A stretch of 64,000 bases of DNA, taken from positions 38,152,678 through 38,216,677 of the forward strand of contig CM033725.1 of NCBI GenBank assembly GCA_019671005.1, read 5' to 3'. A program made the position numbers and the translations under genes. The stretch comes from Hibiscus mutabilis. Taxonomy: Eukaryota > Streptophyta > Magnoliopsida > Malvales > Malvaceae. The number at the start of each line of letters is the position of its first letter. Position 1 is the first letter of the stretch. Below are positions 32,250-42,124 of this stretch, piece after piece. The notes under the pieces are model-generated. The model saw nothing but the letters and a program-made list of their open reading frames with translations. It searched no databases and was not told the origin of the DNA.

Positions 32250-33845
32250 ATGGCCGGTGCGGGGTGTAGCAAAGGAATTGTGGAAGAAGAGGTTGTTATC
32301 TTGGAAGAAAACGTGATTGTGGATCGTATTGGTGCTTTCCCAAGAATCAAATTCTCAAATAGGGTCCATGATCAGATTGAAAGGAATATGCGAAATGTGA
32401 TTATTGTATGCCTGTTTGGTCGTACGATTGGATATAAAGCGTTGCTTACAAGAATTAATGCTTTATGGAGTCCCGTAAGGGAAATCCAACTCATAGATCT
32501 TCATAATAATTACTTCCCGGTGTGATTTGCGGATGAAAAAGATTATTTGAAAGTGCTTACTCAAGGACCATGGACTATCTATGGTAGTTATTTGACGGTT
32601 CAGCCTGGGAGCTGTTCATTCTCTACGTCTGTAAAGCATCATTTACAGGTTATTGTCTGGATCCGCTTACCAAGTCTCCCCCACTGATATTATACGAAGG
32701 CGTTATTCTGTATGATTGCAACGACTATAGGGAGAGTAGTGAAATTGATTATAATACACAGGTTCGTGGTCGAGGTAAGTTTGCTAGATTGGCGGTTCTT
32801 GTGGATATTAATAAGCCTTTGTTACCATGTATTGGCATTGATGGTTTTTTGCAGAAGCTCAAATATGAGGGTCTACAGAACATTTGCTTTGCATATGACA
32901 CTTATGGTCATACTAAGGAGGAGTGTGGTTCATTGGGAAATAAGGATGTGAATCCTGCGGAGAATGCAGTTGAAATGAACCATCCTAAAGATTCTATATA
33001 GATCAAGAGAGAGTTGTAGGGCCAAATGAAAAACCCTGTTTGGACCATGGATGCTTGTGGAAAATCGACGGAGATGGAATATGGGTTTGCAATCGGCAAG
33101 TAAAGGAAATTCCTTGCCTAAAGAGGTGTGACGTGGTTCGAGGTTTGATGTCTTAGATATGGATGAAGGTAATGCAAATTAAGAGAATCATATTATCGAC
33201 TTGAATGTTGTCGGTTCTACACAGGGTGGTCAAGGAGGGCGGGTCCCTACTACAGCTCAAGTTAATGGTCAAGGAAGTGGGAGACTGAAAGAAGTCATTA
33301 AAAATACAGTGTATCTTGTGTCGAACCTGGAAAAGAAGAAGAAGGTTAAGAGTGGGGCTGCCAAGGATTTAGTGGTTATTCCTATTGGGGATGACATAAG
33401 TAATGTGGTGGTGAATCGATCTACGGGAAGGGGAGTTGGTGGTAGTTCATCCTCCGATGAGGCAATTTTGACCGTAGAGAAGGGGAGCAGCGGTCAGGGA
33501 ATTTCCAGCTTGTCTGCTGTCAAGGGTCGGGGTAATGTGTCTAAGGGTCTCAAGGATGGTGTGAAGCAGGGCTTAAAGGTGCGTAAACCGACGAATTTCT
33601 GCTCTTCATCCAAATCGGAACTAATAGAATGGGTGGCTAGCTCCTCTAGACAGGTTCACTAGGAGGGTAATCGTGATGCGGCTGGTCATGTTGCTCTTGA
33701 CGACTCAGACTCAACGACCCTTATAGATCACTCCTCCGATGATGATGAAATGAGAGTGGATTATGATGAGTTTAATGTGGTTAACAACGGTTTGTTTAAT
33801 TTGGTAGATAATGTGGTTCGTGCAGGACCGCATCCTCTGAGAGAG
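32250..33845 (+). pseudogene. LINE ORF1 (DUF4283 and zinc knuckle)
   Basis: The first piece (32250-32525) starts MAGAGCSKGIVEEE and reaches GRTIGYKALLTRINALWSP. The reading then passes a stop at 32523 into DYLKVLTQGPWTIYGSYLTV, a DUF4283 hallmark. After a frame change, 32789-33001 gives LAVLVDINKPL and CFAYDTYGHTKEEC, a zinc knuckle whose second cysteine is changed to tyrosine. A low-complexity Ser/Gly-rich tail follows (33201-33662). The family member binds RNA in cis; this one has at least two stops and a frameshift. Confidence 0.75.
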
Positions 33846-33883
33846 CAGTAAGGCTTTGTATCCCCTCTTATTTTATTTTATAA

Positions 33884-34030
33884 TGATGAGTTTCATGTTT
33901 TGGAATTGCCAAGGAGCTGCTAGCCTAGCATTTCGTCGAATTTTTAAATCCGTTGTGCGGGAGTATCATCCGCATATTGTGGCTATATTGGAACATCGTG
34001 TGAGTGGTTCTAGTGCGTCTCAGATTATAT
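33884..34030 (+). pseudogene. LINE endonuclease, N-terminal stub
   Basis: MSFMFWNCQGAASLAFRRIF and HPHIVAILEHRVSG match the start of the APE-type endonuclease, where the N of WNCQG and the E of ILE are metal-binding. Only about 50 residues remain before a jump to reverse transcriptase sequence, so a deletion of roughly 2 kb is likely. Confidence 0.75.
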
Positions 34031-34139
34031 GTTATATGTTCAGAACTTGGTTTTAACGAGGTGCATTATGTCGGTATGGAAGAATATGGAAGAAGGGGTG
34101 CGGAATGTTATATGTTCAGAACTTGGTTTTAACGAGGTG
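34029..34139. repeat. 33-base direct repeat at the LINE deletion junction
   Basis: GTTATATGTTCAGAACTTGG plus 13 further bases occurs at about 34029-34061 and 34107-34139, 78 bases apart. It codes for RT-like CSELGFNEV in the second copy. Confidence 0.85.
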
Positions 34140-35068
34140 TCTGATTTTGGTCGCTACTTTGGGGTTTCGTTACTACACCAACGTGTTACGACAGCTTCTT
34201 ATAAGTATTTGATACAGATGGTGGAGCAAAAATTGAGTGGATGGAAGGTGAAATCTTTATCGCTTGCTGGGCATATTACGCTTGCCAAGGCGGTGTTATT
34301 AGCTATCCCGATATATACTTTGGGATTTCTTGTTTGATGATTGGATTACGGACGTTGGCCCACTCTTTTTGCATGTATCGCCGGGTAATGTTCACTTATT
34401 GGGGAATACCATTGTGGCAAGTATGGTCGATGGCAATGGGAATTGGAGGTAGGGTGAACACCCACATATGCTCCTTCGTGCGATCAAGGGTCCAATTCTG
34501 AGTGCAAGAACTAGTGATGTGGGCTGGCAAGAAAGTTCGGATAGTAGTTTCACGGTTAAATCGGCATATGGGGTGTGGATTGCACCGATAGCCGGACATG
34601 AGACAAGTTTGGACTTTGATTCATGGCTATCGTGGCATACAACGTGTGAAAATTTTTCTATGGTTAGCTTGTCACAACAAGTTAGTGACTAATGCGGAAC
34701 GAGTGCGTCGTCATTTCACATTGGATGGACATTGTGTGTTTTGCCACCATTCTTCGGAGGATTTGAATCATGTGCTTTGTCATTACTCGGCTGCTTTCTC
34801 GGTATGGAAGATTTTAATTAAACCGAATAAATTCCAAGAATTTATGGAGATGGAATTTAAAGCTTGGGTGGGGATGAACATATTCAATCCCGAGTATTTT
34901 GCACGACATGGTTTGGATAGGGAATTTATGTTTGGAGCAGTATTATGGAATCTTTGGCTGCAATGCGATGCTTTAGTGTTCCAAACTCAGTTGGATGATT
35001 CTCGTTTGGTGATTGAGAAGAGTAAGCACTTGGTTCTTTTGACGTGTGCGGATATTGCAAAGCCTTGA
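34062..35068 (+). pseudogene. LINE reverse transcriptase C-terminus and zf-RVT
   Basis: 34080-34337 gives FGRYFGVSLLHQR and KLSGWKVKSLSLAGHITLAK, the conserved post-catalytic thumb part of plant LINE RT. 34598-35068 gives the zinc domain: VKIFLWLACHNKLVTNAERV, then CVFCHHSSEDLNHVLCHYSA, with C, C, H and C in register. It ends in an aromatic stretch (VLWNLWLQCDALVF). The two parts are in different frames with stops between. No YADD-type catalytic motif remains, so it cannot act. Confidence 0.82.
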
Positions 35069-35099
35069 GGAGCGGTGTTGCCGAATTTGATGGTGCGGA

Positions 35100-35610
35100 G
35101 AGGGTCAAGCAAATGGTGTCCCCCAGATATAGGCTAGTACAAGCTTAATACAGATGTCGCTAGGCGGATCGATGATGATGTCTCATCCTGTGGAGGAATC
35201 TGCGTGACTCAGGTGGGGTTTGGCGAGGTGGTTTTACGAAATTCGTTGAGATTTGCACTGTTCTCGAAGCTGAGCTTTGGGGTGTTCTTGTTGGTCTTAC
35301 CTTTGCATGGGACACTGGATTTCGACGAGTGATTTTGGAAGTTGATAGCATGGATGTCACCCGCCTTCTTTGTGACAGGGGGGGATCGCGGCAAGCGACA
35401 TCAACCCTTATGTTGTACATCCGAGAACTTTTGGATCGGGATTGGTGTATCGGCGTTCAACATATTATGCGAGGGGAAAATGAAATTGCTGTCTTTCTGG
35501 CTAAGTAAGTACGCTCCACATGACACCTTTGAAGCTGTGGTGTTTCCCGCACCACTGACAGCGGTGCTGCCAATGCTGCAGCAAGAGCGACCGGGAAAAG
35601 GGTGTTAATG
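35100..35610 (+). pseudogene. LINE RNase H (RVT_3) domain
   Basis: Reading through stops gives WRGGFTKFVEICTVLEAELW and VILEVDSMDVTRLLCDRGGS, the RVT_3 pattern (E of EAELW, D of EVDS). Later IRELLDRDWCIGVQHIMRGE and NEIAVFLAK follow, the D/N-rich end. Frameshifts and stops show it is dead. Confidence 0.75.
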
Positions 35611-35854
35611 GCTCGTTTTTTGTTATTGTTTTCTTGGTTTATTGGTTTGACCGTTATTGGTTTTGTTTTGGCTTAGGCTTATGTTGATAGTAGTTTAATG
35701 GCTCGTTGATGGGACTGTCGGGCGCGTCTCGGTTGGTTATTATTTTATTATTATCATTGGCATTTTTTTTTCATTTAAGTTTAAAGATATTTTTTTAATG
35801 AGGTACGTGATAATAATTCTCTTTTTATTAAAAAAATTATGATTAGTTTACTCT

Positions 35855-36138
35855 GATCTTTGTAAATTTCTTGTTATTTTATTATATTTCTTATTTATGT
35901 AATAAAATTAGCCACTATTATTAGTTAAAAACATATTTCAATTAAAAGTGATTTTTTAATAGAATTAAAAGTGATTTTTAATAAATAATAAAAAAATAAA
36001 ATTATAATTTTTAGAGAATAAAATAGTATTTAATTTTATATAGAATGATTGTTACCGTTGACGTTACTTTCTTTTTTTTTTCTTAAGGACCAAAGTATCC
36101 AAATGTTAATTTCTACCACTATATATTGTAAGTGCGGT

Positions 36139-36139
<1 letters not shown>
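35855..36139. other. AT-rich intergenic sequence
   Basis: Mostly A/T, with a short local repeat AATTAAAAGTGATTTTT(T)AATA at about 35939 and 35966. No gene. Confidence 0.5.

Positions 36140-36194
<55 letters not shown>
36140..36194. repeat. (AAT)n microsatellite
   Basis: About 18 AAT units without interruption. A minus-strand open frame through it gives poly-Ile or poly-Tyr and is not a gene. Confidence 0.95.
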
Positions 36195-36195
<1 letters not shown>

Positions 36196-36510
36196 TGATG
36201 GCGTGCTGTACACACGAGCAACATGAAGAAGAAAAGTGGAGGACTGTGTATATGATGTGAAAAATGAAACAGACTTATCAGTAGCCGTTGTAATGCAGCC
36301 AATGCAATTGCTACAACATCTCATTTCAAACCTCGTGGCCCATGCTCCTACTTATTACATTTTATTTATGATAAAAAAAAAAACTTATTACATTTCAACT
36401 TTTTAGCATATTAGGTATGTATAACGCACATAACCTAACAAGTGGTTCCGATGTAAAAACAAATGATATTCCTTTTAAGATATTCAGGTTCAAATCGTGT
36501 TGTATGTAAG

Positions 36511-37026
36511 TAGGGGTAAATTCGATCGAGTCAACTCGAGTCAAAAATTTTAAGTTATTCGAGTTGACGCGTTATATTTTACAACTCAAACTTTATTTGA
36601 AATTTTTTCAATTCGAGTCGAGTTTTCGAGTTCTTATTATAAATTTAGTTGTAATTATTTATCATGTTATAGTACAATTTGATTCTAATTTAAACAACTT
36701 TATCTAATCATATAAAATATGCATATATATTTGTTCATATTTTTTCATATGCGGCATACTTTTCTTCATATTTTTTTATATTGGTATATATATATAACAG
36801 GAAAAATTGAGGGACTCGACTCGAACTTAAAAATCAATCTACTAATTACTAAAAAATTCGAGTTATTCAAGTTATTCGAATTTCCATTTTACAACTCAAA
36901 CTTTATTTGAATTTTTTTCGAGCCGAGTTTATAAATCTTCGAGTTAAGTCAAGACAAGTCGAGCTTTTTTGCCTCGTGTCAAGTCGGAAATTTTAGTTTT
37001 TTCGAGTCGAATTTTGCTCACCCCTA
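36511..37026. mobile_element. hAT-like MITE with 8-base target duplication
   Basis: Ends are TAGGGGTAAATTCGATCGAG and ...TTTTGCTCACCCCTA. Flanks TATGTAAG (36503-36510) and TTTGTAAG (37027-37034) match at 7 of 8. The body alternates ACTCGAGTCAA/CGAGTCGAGTT and TTTTACAACTCAAACTTTAT (twice). It is noncoding. Decayed relatives are at 6075-6500 and 44935-45150. Confidence 0.8.
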
Positions 37027-37140
37027 TTTGTAAGGCTTATGTGCATTGTGAAAGAGTTAAGAATATGTATGAATAAATACTACATTGTAATTACCTTAAG
37101 AATATTAAAAAAATGTATCACGCACAACGTTTGAAGTACA

Positions 37141-37551
37141 TAAATAGTCATTAAACTAGCCCAAAAATACAAAATAATCACTGAATTTTTAAAAGTTACA
37201 TAATGGTCATTAAACTTTTGTTTTGTTACAAAATGCTCATTGAGCCGTAAACTTTCACTAAATGGGTGTCATGAAAATTATGAAATTTGTATAAAAGCAC
37301 ATTTAACCTTTTATATTTACACATTTAATTAATGGCTCAATAATCGTTTTGTAAATAGGAGGATTAAATGTGTTATTTTACAAATTTTGTAATTGCAACG
37401 TCACTCATTTAACGACAGTTAACGGCTCAGTGAATATTTTGTAATAAAAACTAAAGTTTAATGATCAATTTATAACTTTTGAAATTTTGGTGACCCATTT
37501 GTATTTTTTGGGATAGTTTAGTTATCATTTGTGTAATTTATCCTTTTTAAT
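37141..37551. mobile_element. MITE with about 135-base TIRs (MULE-like)
   Basis: Arms share CATTAAACT, CCCAAAAAATACAAA-like, AAGTTA(C/T)A, TTACAAAAT(G/A)(C/T)TCA and TGAGCCGT(A/T)AAC in inverse orientation. GTTTGAAGTACA (37129-37140) and GTTTCAAGTACA (37552-37563) flank it, a probable 9-base or longer target duplication with one mismatch. Confidence 0.75.
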
Positions 37552-37563
37552 GTTTCAAGTACA

Positions 37564-37975
37564 GCTTACAAAATACGATAGAAATAATAATTAAAAATGA
37601 TTTATATGTACACATGTTGTGGAACAATTATTTTAGTTTCAGGTTTATAGTTAGAATTTAAGATTTAGATGTTATTGGGTTTAGGTTTAGGGGTTTAGAA
37701 TTTAAGGTTTAAGGTTAGGATTTAAAGTTTAGATGTTAAGGTTTATAGTTTAGGGTAATATGATTAGGAATTTAGGTTTTAACTTATAATAAACCCAAAA
37801 TTCTAGCCTCAAACCTTAGTTTCTAACCACAGCACATCAATCATAAACCACTAAAACTAAATCCTTAACATCTAAACTATAAATTCTAACCCTAAAATTA
37901 AGATGTTTGTAGAAACTTTTTGTTTCCATCGCTTGTGTATAAAATAATTACCCATTAAAATAATTTTTTTATTAT
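37564..37975. repeat. telomere-like inverted repeat (TTTAGGG variants)
   Basis: Left half (about 37630-37780) is rich in GGGTTTAGGTTTAGGGGTTT and AAGGTTTA variants. Right half (about 37790-37905) is the inverse, with AACCCAAAA, CCTCAAACC and AACCCTAAA. Together they can fold back. No gene. Confidence 0.65.
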
Positions 37976-39865
37976 TCTTTGGTAATATGCATGTCCGTCT
38001 TACAGTTTATGTTCTAGGTGTGAGGTTGTTACTCCCAACAATATTATCTCTAAGGTTTGAATTTATGTCCTCTCTTTGAGAGTGTAATGTGATTTACCAA
38101 TACACCCAACACTTATCGATAAAAAAATACTTTTCATTAGATTAATAGTAAGTATCTAAATATACACAAAACTTATATAAAAAAGTAAGTATCAAAACAA
38201 AACTCACACATATTTTACATAAAATATGAATTTTAGAGCCTAGACCTTGACATTAAAACAAAGTTTCATTATTTAAATTGCTCATAATATAGTATATATT
38301 TTTATCAATAAAATAAACTTGTTTTATATAATGTTTAAACTATTCATTACTCTCTTGGGAGAGTTTAAGTACATTTGAACTTATATTTTCTAAATTGTTA
38401 ATGTAACAAAATACTAATTAAATTAATACTCAATCATTAAAATAATTTTTTTTTTAATATATGAAATTGATTCTTTATTTACATAATGTTTTAATTTTCA
38501 ATTCCTGCCCTTAAGGTTATTGCAGATTTTCTTTAAAAAAATAGCAATCGTCTTAGGGTTTTTTTTTTTTTGAAGAAGCAATCGTCTTAGGTTTAAAACA
38601 TCATGATTAGCAATTAAATACAAATTCCTTAGACATAGTTAATTTCATTTTTTATTTCAAAAAAATATTGCTGGGCAGGATAAGAAATAATTTGGACCGA
38701 CATTTTATAGTGCAATTGCCATCATTATAATTCCCAGCTCTTTATTTAATTTCGTTACTATTTGAGACTTCTTTTGCATTCTTTAACTTTCCTTTCGCCA
38801 TGAAACAGGGAACAAATTGATTACAATTCTATTTTATTCTCAGTCAAAGGAATACCAAATGAAAAATAAGTAAATAAGTAAAACTTTAAAGGAATTTTAA
38901 CAAAGGTCCCCTAAAACCGACCTTTTAAAAACTCCCAAATGTGGCCTAACCTATTTATTTAATAAGGAGAAAACGTTGATAAAGAAAAAGTCAGCAAGGT
39001 CACATGGGAGTAATAAATAAATACCACAATATGGAAAGATTGCAGGCAAAAACCAAGATTGAAATCCAATTTCCCACCCACCGACCGCCAAACAGTCCTT
39101 TAAAATCCAGCCACCCCTAAACTTTTCAAAGGAAAGATAATATTAGTCATAGAATCAATTTTATATGCAAATAGCAATTTGACCAAAACTCCACACTGAT
39201 TCCAAACACGTCTAGCAACAAACATTTGATTATGAGCCTACCTAATTACTATAAAACTAATTTTATATGTGTTCTATTTGAATTAAACATCGAATTTAAC
39301 TGCGATATTTGACTGGTCTCTTAAAGTTGATTTGATTTTAAAATAATACCATCTTAACGAAAATGACGTTATTGATATGGAAATAACAAGAAAATCATGA
39401 TAGATAAGGATTTATCTTAAAAGCATCAATATAATCCCATGGAGCCTTGAATTATGACCAAAAACTTTGTATCCCTCAAGAGCCCCACCTTGGCAACTTG
39501 GAATTGATAGAGGCCATCTTTGCATTACTTATCATAATTTGATGTGAAACATGTAAAATAAAATCTTTGTGCCCAATTTGTTGGTTTCCCTTTTTTATTA
39601 TACTTGGACCAACCTCATGTTCATTACCCCAACCTTTTTCTTCATCATTGTACCTCAAGGAAAATACATGGTTATTAGAATTTGATGTCAATCTTATAAT
39701 TCTGATGCATGTTTATGCTTTTTAAAAAAATAAATTTAGAGTTAAACTTGATTCGTTAATAATTTTTTAAAGCTAACATCAGTCTCTATTTGAGTTTTTC
39801 AACTTCTTTATAAAAAATGTGAAAAAGAAAATAAAAATTAATATATTCATATTTTTTTGGGTTTT
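37976..39865. other. AT-rich intergenic sequence
   Basis: No gene, RNA or boundary-defined repeat could be supported. A 15-base repeat AAGCAATCGTCTTAGG/AGCAATCGTCTTAGGG occurs at 38542-38595. Short open frames such as 39691-39476 have no recognisable features. Confidence 0.5.
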
Positions 39866-40356
39866 GCTATTAGGGCCGTCAATAAGACTAGCAAGATTCT
39901 TATAATTAATGCTTATTTGATTTTTCAATAGAATTTAATAAATGTAATAATTGCATTCTCAAAAATTGTGTTCCATCAATTTAATAGATTTTACTATATG
40001 TAATTAATTACATCCCTAAACCTTAAAACCCTAAAACCTAAACCTACAATGCTAAACTCTAAACCCTAACCTAAAAACTCTAAATCCCTATCACCTAAAA
40101 TAAAAATCACTAAAACAATAAACCCTAAATTCTAAACTCTAACACATAAACCATAAATCCTTAAACCCTAAAATATAAAACCATAAATTCTAGAATATAA
40201 AACACTAAATCTTTATAATTTTATTACATTAAATTGATAGAATACAATTTTTGAGAATGCAATCATTATATTTATTAAATTCCATTAAAAATCAAATAAG
40301 CATTAATTATAAGAATTTTACTAGTCTTATTGATAGCCCTTAGTGCTATCAATAGC
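39866..40356. mobile_element. MITE with about 150-base TIRs and a CCCTAAA-like core
   Basis: Arms share CAATAAGACTAG, ATTCTTATAATTAATGCTTA, TTTGATTTTT, GCATTCTCAAAAATTGT and TCAATTTAAT in inverse orientation at about 90% identity. The core (about 40012-40200) is a series of CCCTAAAcc, AAACCCTAA and AACCATAAA variants, i.e. worn telomere-like repeats. No coding. Confidence 0.8.
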
Positions 40357-41334
40357 AATTTTTTTTATAAAAAAGTTAATTATTTCCAAAAGTAGAAATT
40401 AATTTTTGTAACAAGTAGTGGCAAAAGTCTTGCACAAGTTCAACCTGTCTCGTAAGCTTAGAAGAAAAATCAAAGGGTAACTGCAAACTTGCTATGCATG
40501 CGTGAGTTTGAGGTTGTTGTGTTATTATACTATATATATTAATATAATTACCCGTAGCTGATTTATTAGGGCAGTTCATTATTTGGCACATTAATTAGCT
40601 CTTCAATATGTTTTGAATATTGAACAAGATTCACAGAATAACATAACCAGATTCAAGCAAAGAAGGTAATAAATGAAGACTCCTATGAAATAAATTCTAA
40701 TTAAGAATATATCCATCCTGAGAATAACCCATTCTTTTGAAAATAATATTGACATTTCAAAGCATGTATAACGAACTGCTCAACATCTGCGGTATTTTTC
40801 TCTTACAAGAAAAACTGCTTCTAGTCAACAATTTTTAAAATATGTGGTTAAAAGTTCTTCGTTAAACTTTTTCATTAGATAATTTAGATTATAAGTTCAA
40901 TATGAATTGTTAGAAAAAACGGATTGGAGGCAAAAAAAAAAAAATCAAAAAAATAGAAGAACAGCAAAAATGAAACTAAATTTTTTTAATGTTTGATAAT
41001 TATATCTTCTTTATACACGAGATTTCTCCTCATACAAACAGAGGATATATAAACCAAAAGAATTCAGAAATTAGATCTTCTGCTATGCTAATAGTTTTCC
41101 TTCTTTTTTTCTCTACATCTGAACATCTGATTCACACTGAAAAATAGGGAAAAAAGAGATTAAAAGCAACTAATCTATTCCTTGTTTGAGCATCAAAGGA
41201 GAAGTTTCATATCTTTCCTTTTGATTAACGCAACAACTCCCATATACAGCACCCCCCCCCACCATCTCATTCATTCCCAAAATGAAACTTAAAAGAACCG
41301 AAACAGGAATCACCTTCTTTTTTGGTGTTGATGT
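40357..41334. other. intergenic sequence and 3' flank of the IDL gene
   Basis: No other gene seen. A C8-9 run lies at 41252-41261. Confidence 0.5.
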
Positions 41335-41577
41335 TCAGGGCGATTTCAAGCTTTGTAAGCCTAGGTCATTGTGTTTCCTTGAAGGACCAGAAGCCGGGAT
41401 AGGGAAATGCCTGGGCAAGAACCCGAAGAAGTTGCCTGTGTACTGAGATTTCGGCTTGGTCTTGAAAACGTCGGTGGCGGTGGTTCTTGAACCGTGGCAC
41501 TGAAGGCAGGCGATGAAGCTCAACGCTAGGAACACCCACAGGAGTAAAACCAGTGGCCTTGTACATTGAAACATCAT
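41335..41577 (-). CDS. IDL: IDA-LIKE (IDL) secreted peptide hormone precursor
   Basis: The 80-residue single-exon frame ends LQSLKSP. The start at 41577 (MMFQCTRP) was preferred over an in-frame ATG at 41622 because the signal peptide then begins at once: a hydrophobic core LVLLLWVFLALSFIACLQC. Near the C-terminus FGFLPRHFPIPASGPSRKHN carries the 12-residue PIP motif (PIPASGPSRKHN) of the INFLORESCENCE DEFICIENT IN ABSCISSION family, followed by DLGL; this looks closest to the IDL6/IDL7 type. Known members are cleaved, proline-hydroxylated and sensed by HAE/HSL receptor kinases to trigger cell separation or defence. Length fits the family, no lesion is seen, and it seems functional. Confidence 0.85.
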   Translation of the reverse strand: MMFQCTRPLVLLLWVFLALSFIACLQCHGSRTTATDVFKTKPKSQYTGNFFGFLPRHFPIPASGPSRKHNDLGLQSLKSP

Positions 41578-41903
41578 GCAGCTGATCTGACCGGAGTAGC
41601 AAAAGGGCAAAGGAGAGTGCAAAGGTGTGAATTGGTAGGCTTGTATAGTTGTTGTTTAGGAGAAAAAGGTGGTGAGACAGAGAAAGCAATGAATGAAGAT
41701 ATGGACAATCACAAGGCGAGAGGAATTAGATCGTGCGTCTTTAAGATTGAGGCCTTGGGGTTTTCTTTGTGAATTGAGGTGAAGACGAAGAAAGAGAGGA
41801 AATAAATGAAAAGAAAGAGGTGACTTCCAAATGAAAATCAAATGCTTCTACAGGTAGAGGAGTATGAAGAAGCAAAAAGTTGAATAGCTTTGGGTCCAAA
41901 AAT

Positions 41904-41921
41904 GAAATTTATATTTGAATT
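41904..41921 (-). promoter_or_regulatory. possible IDL core promoter (CCAAT-TATA)
   Basis: The minus strand reads CCAATTCAAATATAAAT, followed downstream by a CT-rich leader (TTTCCTCTCTTTCTTCGTCT at about 41780-41805). This gives a leader of roughly 300 bases if the motif is used. Sequence-only guess. Confidence 0.35.
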
Positions 41922-41934
41922 GGTCTAATCTAAT

Positions 41935-42117
41935 CAGTGGCGGATTCAAAAAAATTTCAAGGTGGGGGCACAAGTCGTAAAAATCTTAAAATTTCAAGGT
42001 GGACACAAATTATAAAATTTAAGGATTAAAATAAAAAAATTAAGTCAAAGGTGTGAACTTTAAAAAGTTCAAGGTGAACATAGGCCCACCCAACCATACA
42101 TGTAGAATCGCCACTGG
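41935..42117. mobile_element. 183-base MITE next to the IDL promoter
   Basis: Ends CAGTGGCGGATTC and GAATCGCCACTGG are inverse copies. ATCTAAT flanks both sides (41928-41934, 42118-42124). The inside repeats AAGGTGGGGGCAC, AAGGTGGACAC and AAGGTGAACATAGG. Confidence 0.7.
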
Positions 42118-42124
42118 ATCTAAT

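Larger units (their letters stand above)
31892..35839 (+). mobile_element. internally deleted LINE retrotransposon
   Basis: Perfect 15-base target duplications TGATTAGTTTACTCT lie at 31877-31891 and 35840-35854. Between them are, in LINE order, an ORF1 relic (DUF4283 plus knuckle), the first part of the endonuclease, the last part of reverse transcriptase, zf-RVT and an RNase H domain. Most endonuclease and all catalytic RT are missing. The 3' tail is A/T rich (TTTTTATTAAAAAAATTA) rather than a clean poly-A. Confidence 0.88.

Noticed and set aside
36036..36324. Poly-Ile and poly-Tyr open frames
   Set aside because: They are caused by the AAT microsatellite.
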